From: Streptomyces calvus | Lineage (GTDB): Bacteria; Actinomycetota; Actinomycetes; Streptomycetales; Streptomycetaceae | Reading direction: 5' to 3' | Assembly: GCF_006782915.1 (NCBI RefSeq) | Contig: NZ_VCNP01000026.1 | Location: 1 to 47,569 of the forward strand | DNA length: 47,569 bases | Part shown: positions 34,016-42,400 of the stretch, in pieces | How the letters are laid out: each line of letters begins with the position of its first letter | Position numbering within the stretch: position 1 is the stretch's first letter | Position numbers and translations under genes: made by a program | The notes under the pieces: model-generated | Told to the model about the DNA's origin: nothing | The model's database searches: none | Seen by the model: only the letters and a program-made list of their open reading frames with translations

Positions 34016-34785
34016 GCGCTCGCGCCCCCTCCTCCCAGTGCGGCGACACGCGGCACGAAGGAGCGGCGCTCCGCCCGCGCCTGGGGCGAGCGGTGCGCGA
34101 GGGCCTTGCGCAGCTGCGAACGGCCGCGGTGGATCCGGGACCGGACGGTGCCGAGCTTGACGCCCAGGGTGGCCGCGATCTCCTCGTACGACAGGCCTTC
34201 GATGTCGCACAGGACGACGGCGGCGCGGAACTCGGGGGCGAGGGTGTCCAGGGCCTGCTGGACGTCCGCGTCGAAGTGGGCGTCGTTGAAGACCTGCTGC
34301 GGGGTGGGCTCCTTGCTGGCCAGCCGTTCGGCCGCGTCCTCGCCGAGCGCGTCGAAGCGGATGCGCTGCTTGCGGCGGACCATGTCCAGGAAGAGGTTGG
34401 TGGTGATGCGGTGCAGCCAGCCCTCGAAGGTGCCCGGCGTGTACGTCGACAGGGAGCGGAAGACGCGGACGAAGACCTCCTGGGTGAGGTCCTCGGCGTC
34501 GTGCTGGTTGCCGGTGAGACGGTAGGCGAGCCGGTACACCCGGCCGCTGTGCATGCTGACGATCTCCTCCCAGCTGGGCGGAGTCCACGCCTGCCCGTCC
34601 GCGTCGGTGGAGAAGGTCGCGGTCTGGGCCGGGTCGCCGGCGTGGTCGTGGTCAGCAGCGGTGTCGTTCACGGATTTCGGCCTGCCCGCCGATCCGAGGA
34701 AGCGCCGCAGCACTCCTCCGCGATCCACAGGCGCAGCCGCACCTCCCCTATCGGCTCTGGTGGTGTCCAGTGGAGCCCCTACCAT
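34012..34785 (-). CDS. ECF sigma factor (mycobacterial SigE type)
   Basis: 257 residues from ATG 34785, with GCGAGG 5 nt upstream. After a 60-residue disordered N-terminus come region 2 ([20 protein letters not shown] and [18 protein letters not shown]) and region 4 ([20 protein letters not shown]). It directs RNA polymerase to envelope-stress promoters, by analogy with SigE of M. tuberculosis; in Streptomyces the name sigE belongs to a different gene, so I leave the symbol empty. It heads the operon with the anti-sigma, htrA and tatB genes. Confidence 0.93.
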   Translation of the reverse strand: MVGAPLDTTRADRGGAAAPVDRGGVLRRFLGSAGRPKSVNDTAADHDHAGDPAQTATFSTDADGQAWTPPSWEEIVSMHSGRVYRLAYRLTGNQHDAEDLTQEVFVRVFRSLSTYTPGTFEGWLHRITTNLFLDMVRRKQRIRFDALGEDAAERLASKEPTPQQVFNDAHFDADVQQALDTLAPEFRAAVVLCDIEGLSYEEIAATLGVKLGTVRSRIHRGRSQLRKALAHRSPQARAERRSFVPRVAALGGGGASA

Positions 34786-34973
34786 AGCCACCTCGCCCGT
34801 TAGCTCCGGATAAGCGGTTTTACGAGAATTTGATCTGGGCTGCCACGGCTCGTACGGCTGCGTCAGCACTTGCTGGGCGTCCTCGTCCACTCCCTACCCC
34901 CCGTCACGGCTCACACCACGTGTCCACCCCTTCAAACGACCGGTCCCATCTGCGGGTTCCCGACGCCAGCGGA

Positions 34974-34979
34974 TACAGT
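34974..34979 (+). promoter_or_regulatory. -10 candidate for the O-methyltransferase
   Basis: TACAGT in the context GGATACAGTC. A transcript from about 34986 would include GGGAGAGG at 35003-35010 and exclude the TTG at 34870. The -35 is weak. The gap to the divergent sigma gene also has an AT-richer patch (gcggttttacgagaatttga, about 34813-34832) that may be the sigma promoter. Confidence 0.4.
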
Positions 34980-35013
34980 CACGCCCAGGCAACCACGGGG
35001 ACGGGAGAGGGTC

Positions 35014-35646
35014 ATTACCGCCAACCGGCAGACGAGCTGGGCGTTCGCCGACGCCTATGTCGCCGAGGACGAGGCGCTGCACTGGGCCCGTGACCGGGCC
35101 CGTGAGGCAGGGCTGCGCTCGGTGTCGCCCGGCACGGGGGCGGCGCTGCGGTTGCTCGCCGCCAGTGTGGACGCCAAGGCGGTCGCGGAGATCGGCACCG
35201 GCTGCGGGGTCTCCGGGATCCATCTGCTGCACGGGATGCGGCCGGACGGGGTACTGACCACCGTCGACCAGGAGCCGGAGCACCAGCAGTCCGCCCGCCA
35301 GGCCTTCCGGGACGCCGGGTTCGCCGGCAACCGGGCCCGGTTCATCCCGGGCCGTGCGCTGGACGTCCTGCCGCGGCTCGCGGACGCCGGGTACGACCTG
35401 GTCTTCTGCGACGGCGACCGGCTCGAGTACCAGGACTATCTCGCCGAATCGTTGCGTCTGCTGCGCCCGGGAGGCCTGGTCGCCTTCGAAGGCCTCTTCG
35501 CCAACGGACGCACGGTGGACACCGGGCCGCAGCCGACCGAGGTGCTGCGGCTGCGGGAGCTGGTGCGGGCGGTGCGGGAGAGCACGGAGCTGGTGTCGTC
35601 ACTGCTGCCGGTGGGCGACGGGCTGCTGTGCGCCGTCAAGCGGTGA
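35014..35646 (+). CDS. O-methyltransferase; apparent ATT start
   Basis: SAM-dependent class I methyltransferase, 210 residues. VAEIGTGCGVSGIHLL is the SAM loop, TTVDQEPEH the acidic ribose site, YDLVFCDGDRLEYQDYL and LRPGGLVAFEG the later strands. This is the Rv1220c type encoded opposite the sigma gene. No ATG or GTG lies in frame near the N-terminus; the only standard start is TTG 34870, which lies before the likely promoter. ATT at 35014 has GGGAGAGG about 4 nt upstream and starts ITANRQTSWAFADAY, a family-like N-terminus. Substrate unknown. Confidence 0.9.
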   Translation: MTANRQTSWAFADAYVAEDEALHWARDRAREAGLRSVSPGTGAALRLLAASVDAKAVAEIGTGCGVSGIHLLHGMRPDGVLTTVDQEPEHQQSARQAFRDAGFAGNRARFIPGRALDVLPRLADAGYDLVFCDGDRLEYQDYLAESLRLLRPGGLVAFEGLFANGRTVDTGPQPTEVLRLRELVRAVRESTELVSSLLPVGDGLLCAVKR

Positions 35647-35693
35647 GGCGCGGCGGCGACGGGACGTGAGGTGCGGCGGTCCGTGCGCGCAAA

Positions 35694-35731
35694 CACTCGC
35701 CCCGGCACCGCGTGCGGCACCGGGGCGAGTG
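35694..35731. terminator. bidirectional terminator
   Basis: A 12-bp stem CACTCGCCCCGG with its complement around a 14-nt loop, between the O-methyltransferase and the convergent DUF3117 gene. Confidence 0.78.
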
Positions 35732-35753
35732 AAGGGGTATGGTCGCTTGCGCG

Positions 35754-35921
35754 TCAGCCGACGACCTTCTTGAGGGCGTCGCCGAGCGCGTCGGCCTCAT
35801 CCGGGGTCAGCTCGACGACGAGCCGACCGCCGCCTTCGAGCGGAACGCGCATGACGATGCCCCGCCCCTCCTTGGTCACCTCGAGCGGGCCGTCGCCCGT
35901 CCGCGGCTTCATGGCCGCCAT
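35754..35921 (-). CDS. DUF3117 family protein
   Basis: 55 residues beginning MAAMKPRTGDGPLEVTKEGR and ending TPDEADALGDALKKVVG. It is highly conserved in actinobacteria (Rv1211 in M. tuberculosis). GGAAGGGGA stands 7 nt before the ATG. A small cytoplasmic protein of unknown function, clustered with tag and the DivIVA-domain gene as in mycobacteria. Confidence 0.92.
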   Translation of the reverse strand: MAAMKPRTGDGPLEVTKEGRGIVMRVPLEGGGRLVVELTPDEADALGDALKKVVG

Positions 35922-36038
35922 GCTCGTTCCCCTTCCTGAAACCCAGCTCAACCGTCTAGCCGACGGCCCACTGAAGGGCACCTGCGGTCCTCGAAGCAGG
36001 ACACACGCCACCGGCATCGAACACATTGCTTCCAAGCC

Positions 36039-36069
36039 ATTATCCCGCATCGCAGGACCCGATGACCAA
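36039..36069 (-). promoter_or_regulatory. promoter candidate for DUF3117, long leader
   Basis: On the minus strand TTGGTC (36069-36064), 19 nt, then GATAAT (36044-36039). This implies a leader of about 110 nt. The rest of the 379-bp gap to the enoyl-CoA hydratase is less GC-rich than average (gcgcgagcaaaaccactcaa at about 36098) and shows no gene; TTGACG near 36186 may be a -35 for the plus-strand gene. Confidence 0.45.
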
Positions 36070-36300
36070 CATCGGGCGGCATCGCTTGGGCAACGCGCGC
36101 GAGCAAAACCACTCAATTCGGCGATGTGACTGCGATACTGCGCCGCCGCGCACACATCCGTGGGCCGGAATCGGACGGCGATTGTTTGACGCAGGTCACA
36201 CGCCGGTCGCGGTCCGCGGCCGGTGATCTCCGTCATGCTGTCCTGCAGACGAGGACGTACCCGCCGGTACGTCCGCAGCCGCCACACGGAGGGATACGCC

Positions 36301-37104
36301 ATGGCCGACACCGTGCTCTACGAGGTGAGCGACGGACTCGCGACGATCACGCTGAACCGCCCCGAGGCGATGAACGCGCTGAACGTCGCGGCGAAGGTCG
36401 CCCTCCGGGACGCGGTCCGGTCCGCCGCGGACGACGACGCCGTGCGCGCGGTGCTGCTGACCGCGGCCGGGGACAGGGCGTTCTGCGTCGGGCAGGACCT
36501 CAAGGAGCACATCGGGCTGCTGGCCGCCGACCGGGCGAGCGGTTCCGGGCAGACCATGAGCACCGTGCGCGAGCACTACAACCCGATCGTGAAGGCGATC
36601 GCCGGCGCGGCGAAGCCGGTGGTCGCGGCGGTGAACGGGGTCGCGGCGGGCGCCGGGTTCGGCTTCGCGCTGGCCGCGGACTACCGGATCGTCGCGGACA
36701 CGGCGGCGTTCAACACCTCGTTCGCCGGGGTGGCGCTGACCGCGGACTCGGGCATCTCCTGGACGCTGCCGCGCGTGATCGGTCCGGGGCGCGCCACCGA
36801 TCTGCTGCTCTTCCCGCGCAGCATCCCGGCGCAGGAGGCGTACGAGCTGGGCATCGCGAACCGGCTGGTGCCGGCGGCGGAGCTGCGCACGGAGGCGGAG
36901 AAGGTGGCGCGCGCGCTGGCCGAGGGGCCGACGGTGGCGTACGCGGCGCTGAAGGAGTCGGTGGCGTTCGGGCTGAGCCACTCGCTGGAGGAGGCGCTGG
37001 AGAAGGAGGACGAGCTCCAGACCCGGGCGGGCTCCTCCGAGGACCACGCGATCGCGGTGCAGGCGTTCGTGAACAAGGAGAAGCCGAAGTACCTGGGCCG
37101 CTGA
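36301..37104 (+). CDS. enoyl-CoA hydratase/isomerase family protein
   Basis: 267 residues, ATG with CGGAGGG 7 nt upstream. Crotonase fold: ITLNRPEAMNALN, DRAFCVGQDLKEH (oxyanion hole 1), and NGVAAGAGFGFALAADYRI (oxyanion hole 2). The second catalytic Glu of true hydratases appears replaced (TADSGISWTLPRVIG has Asp at this loop), a pattern seen in PaaG/PaaB-like isomerases, so phenylacetyl-CoA-type isomerisation is one option. No other paa gene is nearby. It is convergent with tag, 10 nt apart. Confidence 0.9.
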   Translation: MADTVLYEVSDGLATITLNRPEAMNALNVAAKVALRDAVRSAADDDAVRAVLLTAAGDRAFCVGQDLKEHIGLLAADRASGSGQTMSTVREHYNPIVKAIAGAAKPVVAAVNGVAAGAGFGFALAADYRIVADTAAFNTSFAGVALTADSGISWTLPRVIGPGRATDLLLFPRSIPAQEAYELGIANRLVPAAELRTEAEKVARALAEGPTVAYAALKESVAFGLSHSLEEALEKEDELQTRAGSSEDHAIAVQAFVNKEKPKYLGR

Positions 37105-37114
37105 GCGCCGCCCG

Positions 37115-37717
37115 TCACCGGCTCCCGGCCGCCGCGCCGGCGGGCCCGCGCGCCACGCAGGTCTCCAGGTGGTCGTTGACCAGCCCGCAGGCCTGCATCA
37201 GGGCGTACGCCGTGGTGGGGCCGACGAAGCGCAGGCCGCGCTTCTTCAGCGCCTTGGACAGCGCCGTCGACTCGTCGGTGACCGCGGGCACGTCTGCAAG
37301 GGTCTTCGGCGCCTGGCGGCCGGCCGGGTCGGGAGCGTGGGACCAGATCAGGGCGTCGAGGTCGCCGGGCGTCCAGCCGGCCAGCACGCGGGCGTTGGCG
37401 AGCGTGGCGTCGATCTTGGCGCGGTTGCGGATGATGCCGGTGTCGGCGAGCAGGCGTTCGCGGTCGGTGTCTGTGAACTCCGCGACGGTGGCGATCTTGA
37501 AGTCGGCGAAGGCGGCGCGGAAGCCGGGGCGGCGGCGCAGGATGGTGATCCAGGAGAGCCCGGACTGGAACGCCTCCAGGCTGAGCCGTTCGAAGAGGGC
37601 GTCGTCGCCGTGGACCGGGCGGCCCCACTCCTCGTCGTGGTACGTCACGTAGTCCGGGGTGGACAGGGCCCACGGGCAGCGCGGCGCGCCGTCGTCGCCG
37701 GGCTGTGCTGCGCTCAC
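37115..37717 (-). CDS. tag: DNA-3-methyladenine glycosylase I
   Basis: 200 residues. CPWALSTPDYVTYHDEEWG at the N-terminus and LFERLSLEAFQSGLSWITIL are diagnostic of Tag; the zinc-binding Cys/His set (Cys near the N-terminus; NDHLETC at the C-terminus) is present. It removes 3-methyladenine from DNA. The GTG start overlaps the stop of the DivIVA-domain gene (GTGA), so it is translationally coupled. ORF extensions upstream are shadows of that gene. Confidence 0.94.
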   Translation of the reverse strand: MSAAQPGDDGAPRCPWALSTPDYVTYHDEEWGRPVHGDDALFERLSLEAFQSGLSWITILRRRPGFRAAFADFKIATVAEFTDTDRERLLADTGIIRNRAKIDATLANARVLAGWTPGDLDALIWSHAPDPAGRQAPKTLADVPAVTDESTALSKALKKRGLRFVGPTTAYALMQACGLVNDHLETCVARGPAGAAAGSR

Positions 37718-38076
37718 TGCTGCTCGTCCTCCTGGCGCGGTGCGGGCTCGTCCGTGGGGACGGGGGGCGCGGCGGCGCGGGCGCCGGCCAGCGCGGACTC
37801 CAGGTCGGCGATCCGGGCGTCGCGCTCGGCGAGTTCGGCGCCGAGGCGGCCGAGGGCGTCGTCGACGTCGGCCATGCGGTAGCCGCGGACGGCGAGCGGG
37901 AAGCGCAGGCCGTCCACGTCGGCGCGGCCGACCGGGCGGTCCGGGGGCAGGCTGTCCCACAGGTGCTCGGGGGCGGCCTCGGGCAGCGGGCCGCGGTCGC
38001 CGCCGCCCACCACGGCGAGGGTCACCGCGGCGACCACGACGGCGAGCGCGACGACCAGGAACAGGAACATAACCAT
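37714..38076 (-). CDS. DivIVA-domain membrane protein
   Basis: 120 residues. An N-terminal membrane helix MFLFLVVALAVVVAAVTLAV is followed by VDGLRFPLAVRGYRMADVDD, the DivIVA N-domain motif, and a coiled-coil LAERDARIADLESALAGA. Likely a small membrane-bound curvature or polar-growth partner. ATG 38076 or 38070 are both possible. It lies before tag as Rv1209 does before tagA. Confidence 0.87.
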   Translation of the reverse strand: MVMFLFLVVALAVVVAAVTLAVVGGGDRGPLPEAAPEHLWDSLPPDRPVGRADVDGLRFPLAVRGYRMADVDDALGRLGAELAERDARIADLESALAGARAAAPPVPTDEPAPRQEDEQQ

Positions 38077-38227
38077 CGCCGGGGCCCCCACGGTCGGATG
38101 TGTCGAGTCGGATGTGAGTCGGAGTCGGGTGTGTGGCTCCGATCGTGCCATGCGAGTCTGACAGTCGGGGCCGCCGGGCGGTTGCGCGGGCGGCCGGGAC
38201 GGGACGTACGAGGAGAGGTCACAGGGG

Positions 38228-39088
38228 ATGCTCAGGCTGGGCAGGCGGGAATTCGCACCGCACGAGCGGGTGATCATGGCGATCGTGAACCGGACCCCGG
38301 ACTCCTTCTACGACCAGGGCGCCACGTTCCGCGACGAGCCGGCGCTCGCCCGGGTGGAGCAGGCGGTGGCGGAGGGCGCGGCGATCATCGACATCGGCGG
38401 GGTGAAGGCCGGGCCGGGCGAGGAGGTCACGGCCGAGGAGGAGGCGCGGCGCACGGTCGGCTTCGTCGCCGAGGTGCGGCGGCGTTTCCCGGACGTGGTG
38501 ATCAGCGTGGACACCTGGCGGCACGAGGTCGGCGAGGCGGTGTGCGAGGCGGGCGCGGACCTGCTGAACGACGCCTGGGGCGGGGTCGATCCGCGGCTCG
38601 CGGAGGTCGCCGCGCGGTACGGCGCCGGGCTGGTGTGCACGCACGCGGGCGGTGCCGAGCCGCGGACCCGTCCGCACCGGGTGACGTACGACGACGTGAT
38701 GGCGGACATCCTCGACGTGACCGTGGGTCTGGCCGAGCGGGCGGTGGAGCTGGGCGTGCCGAGGGAGTCGGTGCTGATCGACCCCGGGCACGACTTCGGC
38801 AAGAACACCCGGCACAGCCTGGAGGCGACGCGGCGGCTGGACGAGATGGTCGCCACGGGGTGGCCGGTGCTGGTGTCGCTGTCGAACAAGGACTTCGTCG
38901 GGGAGACGCTGGACCGGCCGGTCAAGGAGCGGGTGCTGGGGACGCTGGCGACGACGGCGGTGTCGGCGTGGCTGGGGGCCCAGGTGTACCGGGTGCACGA
39001 GGTCGCGGAGACACGGCAGGTGCTGGACATGGTGTCGTCCATCGCGGGCGACCGGGAGCCGGCGGTGGCACGGAGGGGTCTGGCCTGA
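38228..39088 (+). CDS. FolP2-like dihydropteroate synthase paralogue
   Basis: 286 residues, GAGGAGAGG 8-9 nt before ATG. DHPS fold with IVNRTPDSFYDQG, SVDTWRHE, LLNDAWGG, DPGHDFGKN and SLSNKDFVG. Several positions depart from active enzymes: the usual loop GGESTRPG reads GGVKAGPG, so the Thr-Arg-Pro set that contacts p-aminobenzoate is missing, and SRKxF reads SNKDF. It matches M. tuberculosis FolP2 (Rv1207), reported to lack DHPS activity. A related but different reaction is likely. It is divergent from DivIVA/tag. Confidence 0.87.
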   Translation: MLRLGRREFAPHERVIMAIVNRTPDSFYDQGATFRDEPALARVEQAVAEGAAIIDIGGVKAGPGEEVTAEEEARRTVGFVAEVRRRFPDVVISVDTWRHEVGEAVCEAGADLLNDAWGGVDPRLAEVAARYGAGLVCTHAGGAEPRTRPHRVTYDDVMADILDVTVGLAERAVELGVPRESVLIDPGHDFGKNTRHSLEATRRLDEMVATGWPVLVSLSNKDFVGETLDRPVKERVLGTLATTAVSAWLGAQVYRVHEVAETRQVLDMVSSIAGDREPAVARRGLA

Positions 39089-39115
39089 CACCGGGCTGCG
39101 GCCCCGCCGTGCCGC

Positions 39116-39140
39116 TCCCGGGGGCCTGCGCCCCCCGGGA
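39116..39140. terminator. bidirectional hairpin terminator
   Basis: TCCCGGGGG pairs with CCCCCGGGA around CCTGCGC, between the FolP2-like gene and the convergent LOG gene. Confidence 0.65.
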
Positions 39141-39182
39141 CCCGATCCCTTCGCCACCCCGGCCCGGCGGGCGGAGAGCCCG

Positions 39183-39941
39183 CTAGCGGCCCGCCTCCTT
39201 CGAGACCAGGGCGACCGCCTCGTCCACGTCGTCCGTGACGTGGAACAGCAGCAGGTCCTTCTCCGACGCCTTGCCCTCGGCGATCACCGTGTGGCGGAGC
39301 CAGTCCACCAGGCCGCCCCAGTAGTCCGTGCCGAACAGGACGATGGGGAAGCGGGTGACCTTCTGGGTCTGGACGAGGGTGAGCGCCTCGAAGAGTTCGT
39401 CGAGGGTGCCGAGGCCGCCGGGCAGGACCACGAAGCCCTGGGCGTACTTGACGAACATCATCTTGCGGACGAAGAAGTAGCGGAAGTTCAGGCCGATGTC
39501 GACATAGGGATTCAACCCCTGCTCGAAGGGCAGTTCGATGCCCAGGCCGACCGAGATGCCGTTGGCCTCGCAGGCACCCTTGTTGGCCGCCTCCATGGCC
39601 CCCGGGCCACCGCCGGTGATCACCGCGAAGCCCGCCTCGACCAGGCCGCGGCCCAGACGGACACCCGCCTCGTACTCCACGGAGTCCGCCGGAGTGCGCG
39701 CCGAGCCGAACACGCTGATGGCGGGCGGGAGTTCGGCCAGGGTGCCGAAGCCCTCGATGAACTCCGACTGGATGCGCAGCACCCGCCAGGGGTCGGTGTG
39801 GACCCAGTCCGTGGGAGCCCGCTCGTCCAGCAGCCGCTGGTCGGTCGTGCTCGCCTGCACCTGACCCCGCCTGCGGAGGACCGGGCCCAGCCGCTTCTCC
39901 TCCGGCGGCTGCTGCTTCCCCTGGGGGTTGCCGGTAGCCAT
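39183..39941 (-). CDS. LOG family protein (nucleotide 5'-monophosphate phosphoribohydrolase type)
   Basis: 252 residues, CGGAGGGAG before ATG. ITGGGPGAMEAANKGA and the signature PGGLGTLDELFEALT define the Lonely-guy family once labelled lysine decarboxylase. It cleaves the ribose-phosphate from cytokinin-type or other nucleoside monophosphates. N-terminal 45 residues are a charged extension. Upstream is dapE on the same strand, 118 nt away. In M. tuberculosis the homologue is Rv1205. Confidence 0.93.
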   Translation of the reverse strand: MATGNPQGKQQPPEEKRLGPVLRRRGQVQASTTDQRLLDERAPTDWVHTDPWRVLRIQSEFIEGFGTLAELPPAISVFGSARTPADSVEYEAGVRLGRGLVEAGFAVITGGGPGAMEAANKGACEANGISVGLGIELPFEQGLNPYVDIGLNFRYFFVRKMMFVKYAQGFVVLPGGLGTLDELFEALTLVQTQKVTRFPIVLFGTDYWGGLVDWLRHTVIAEGKASEKDLLLFHVTDDVDEAVALVSKEAGR

Positions 39942-40059
39942 GTGCGCTCCCTCCGTTTGCGGGTCGTTCCACCTCAGCGTAGATCTACGCGGGTTACGTC
40001 CGGGGGACGTCAGCATGTCCGCGCGACAGCGTCCCAAACGTCCCGGAACGCCGCCCGGC

Positions 40060-41139
40060 TCACGCCGTCAGCCAGGACCGCAGCCGCTCCTCGCCGGCGA
40101 GGACCTTCGCGGTGTCCACGCGCTCGTCCCGCTTGTGCGCCAGATGGGGGTTGCCGGGGCCGTAGTTGACCGCCGGGATGCCCAGGGACGAGAAGCGGGA
40201 GACGTCCGTCCAGCCGTACTTGGGCTGCGGTGTGCCGCCCACCGCCTCGATGAAGGCGGCCGCGGCCGGGTGGGACAGGCCGGGCATCGCCCCGCCGCTG
40301 TGGTCGTCGACGACGAACTCCGCGACCCCGCAGTCCGCGAAGACCTCACGGACGTGGGCCAGGGCCTCCTCCTCGCTGCGGTCGGGGGCGTAGCGGAAGT
40401 TCACGGTGACCACGCACTCGTCGGGGATGACGTTGCCCGCCACTCCTCCGGAGATGCCGACCGCGTTCAGGCCCTCCCGGTACTCCAGACCGTCGATCAC
40501 CGGGTGGCGGGGCTCGTAGGCGGCCAGGCGGGCGAGGATCGGCGCGGCGGCGTGGATCGCGTTGGAGCCCATCCAGCCGCGCGCCGAGTGGGCGCGCTCG
40601 CCGGTGGTCCTCAGCAGCACCCGCAGCGTGCCCTGGCAGCCGCCCTCCACCTGGCCGTCGGACGGTTCGAGCAGCACCGCGAAGTCGCCCTCCAGCCACT
40701 CGGGGTGCGCCTCGACGACGTGCTTCAGGCCGTTGAGGTCGGCGGCGACCTCCTCGTTCTCGTAGAAGACGAAGGTCAGGTCGCGGTTGGGGGCCGGGAC
40801 GGTCGCGGCGATGCGCAGCTGGACGGCGACGCCCGACTTCATGTCGCAGGTGCCGCAGCCCCACAGCGTGCCGTCGTCGTCGAGCCGGGAGGGGACGTTG
40901 TCCGCGATCGGGACGGTGTCGATGTGGCCGGCCAGGATCACGCGCTCCGGGCGCCCCAGTTCCGTCCGGGCGACGACGTTGTTGCCGTACCGGTCGACCG
41001 TCAGGTGCGGCAGCGCGCGCAGGGCGGTCTCGATCGCGTCCGCGAGCGGCTTCTCGCTGCCGCTCTCGGACGGGAAGTCGACGAGCTGCGCGGTCAGGCG
41101 CGCGGCATCCAACGTGAGGTCAAGCGGGGTGTCGGCCAT
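40060..41139 (-). CDS. dapE: succinyl-diaminopimelate desuccinylase
   Basis: 359 residues, M20 metallopeptidase fold. LAGHIDTVP and GCGTCDMKSGVA are the metal motifs, FYENEEV carries the catalytic Glu, and GPGNPHLAHKRDERV the C-terminal His. It hydrolyses N-succinyl-LL-diaminopimelate in lysine and cell-wall precursor synthesis. The matching aminotransferase gene dapC lies 1.7 kb away. The start seems leaderless. Confidence 0.95.
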   Translation of the reverse strand: MADTPLDLTLDAARLTAQLVDFPSESGSEKPLADAIETALRALPHLTVDRYGNNVVARTELGRPERVILAGHIDTVPIADNVPSRLDDDGTLWGCGTCDMKSGVAVQLRIAATVPAPNRDLTFVFYENEEVAADLNGLKHVVEAHPEWLEGDFAVLLEPSDGQVEGGCQGTLRVLLRTTGERAHSARGWMGSNAIHAAAPILARLAAYEPRHPVIDGLEYREGLNAVGISGGVAGNVIPDECVVTVNFRYAPDRSEEEALAHVREVFADCGVAEFVVDDHSGGAMPGLSHPAAAAFIEAVGGTPQPKYGWTDVSRFSSLGIPAVNYGPGNPHLAHKRDERVDTAKVLAGEERLRSWLTA

Positions 41140-41152
41140 GCCGTCGACCCTA
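41140..41152 (-). promoter_or_regulatory. leaderless-type promoter of dapE
   Basis: On the minus strand TAGGGT, then CGACGGC (7 nt), then ATG, with no ribosome site. Confidence 0.45.
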
Positions 41153-41210
41153 GCGCGCCGGGCGGCGGCCCACTGTCCACACCGGTCTCACGCCCCTGCG
41201 TACTCTCCAG

Positions 41211-41222
41211 TACCTTGTACGC
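41211..41222 (+). promoter_or_regulatory. leaderless-type promoter of the 41223 gene
   Basis: TACCTT, then GTACGC (6 nt), then GTG. It shares an 83-bp divergent gap with the dapE promoter. Confidence 0.45.
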
Positions 41223-42197
41223 GTGCCAGAGCCGTCCCTTCCTTCCAAGCGTCGTGGCCGCCTCTTCCGCTTCGGGGCGTCCCTCGTGGTCCTGCTCGCG
41301 GTCGCCGGGTACCTCGTGGTGCAGTACGTCACCGGGGGCAGGAGCGGCCCGGGCTGCCTGGTCGTGTCCGGCAAGGGGGACGGGGCGAGGTACGAGTTCA
41401 CGCCCGAGCAGGCGGTGAACGCCGCGACGATCACCGCCGTCGGCACCGCGCGCGACCTGCCCGAACGGGCGGTGACGATCGCGCTGGCGACCGCGCTGCA
41501 GGAGTCCGCGCTGCGGAACATCGACTACGGCGACCGCGACTCGCTCGGCCTGTTCCAGCAGCGGCCCTCGCAGGGCTGGGGCACGCCGAAGGAGATCATG
41601 GACCCGGCGTACGCGGCGGAGAAGTTCTACGAGCACCTGGAGGAGGTGCCCGGCTACACCCGGCTGCCGCTCACGGTCGCCGCGCAGAAGGTGCAGCGCA
41701 GCGGCTTCCCGCAGGCGTACGCCAAGCACGAGCCGGACGCGGCCCTGCTGGCCGCCGCGCTCACCGGGCGCTCGGCGGCGACGCTGACCTGTGAGGGCCG
41801 TCCGGCGGCGACCCGGGCGGCGGGTGCCGACGCGGTGCGGGCCGCACTGGTGCGGGACTTCGGGCGGGACCTGCTGGAGCCTGCGGGTGCCGAGGTGGGC
41901 GACGCGGCCGCCTCGCCGTCCGCGCGGGCCGAGGCCGGTTCCGACGGTTCCGACGGTTCCGACGGTCGGACGGTGACGCTCCCGGTGGCCGGCGGCGAGG
42001 GCGCCGACGCCGGGGCCCGCGGCTGGCAGCTGGCCCACTGGGCGGTGGCCAACGCCTCCGCGCTGCACATAAAGCACGTGTCGTACGCGGGCCGGGAGTG
42101 GACCGCGGGGAACACCGACAGCCAGTGGCGCACGACCGACGGCAAGGGCTCCGCGGGCGACGGCGCGGGCGCGGTCCGGATCACCACCACGCGGTAG
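41223..42197 (+). CDS. membrane-anchored lysozyme-like (SLT-type) protein
   Basis: 324 residues, GTG start. A signal anchor FGASLVVLLAVAGYLVVQYV follows KRRGRLFR. Outside, ALATALQESALRNIDYGDRD and SLGLFQQRPSQGWG recall the lytic-transglycosylase pattern (catalytic-type Glu in QES, then GLFQ). Family members are sometimes mislabelled heavy metal transporter. The middle has a Ser/Asp/Gly repeat (SDGSDGSDG), and the C-terminal LAHWAVANASALHIKHVSYA is a second conserved block. It probably acts on peptidoglycan. Confidence 0.82.
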   Translation: MPEPSLPSKRRGRLFRFGASLVVLLAVAGYLVVQYVTGGRSGPGCLVVSGKGDGARYEFTPEQAVNAATITAVGTARDLPERAVTIALATALQESALRNIDYGDRDSLGLFQQRPSQGWGTPKEIMDPAYAAEKFYEHLEEVPGYTRLPLTVAAQKVQRSGFPQAYAKHEPDAALLAAALTGRSAATLTCEGRPAATRAAGADAVRAALVRDFGRDLLEPAGAEVGDAAASPSARAEAGSDGSDGSDGRTVTLPVAGGEGADAGARGWQLAHWAVANASALHIKHVSYAGREWTAGNTDSQWRTTDGKGSAGDGAGAVRITTTR

Positions 42198-42400
42198 TCC
42201 GCTCAGCAGTACGAGGGCTCCCCCGAGGGGCGTCGTCCGCGGCCGATAATGCGACGCATTGCCAACTCTTTACGTCGTCGCGCCGCAACCTTCCCGGCGG
42301 TCGAGCGGTAGTCACTGCGTCCGAGCCCGGCGGTCACCGACCGGTGGATCGTCTCCGGGCCGGCCGGACACTCACCGTTCTCTCCCGTCGAAGGAGCACC

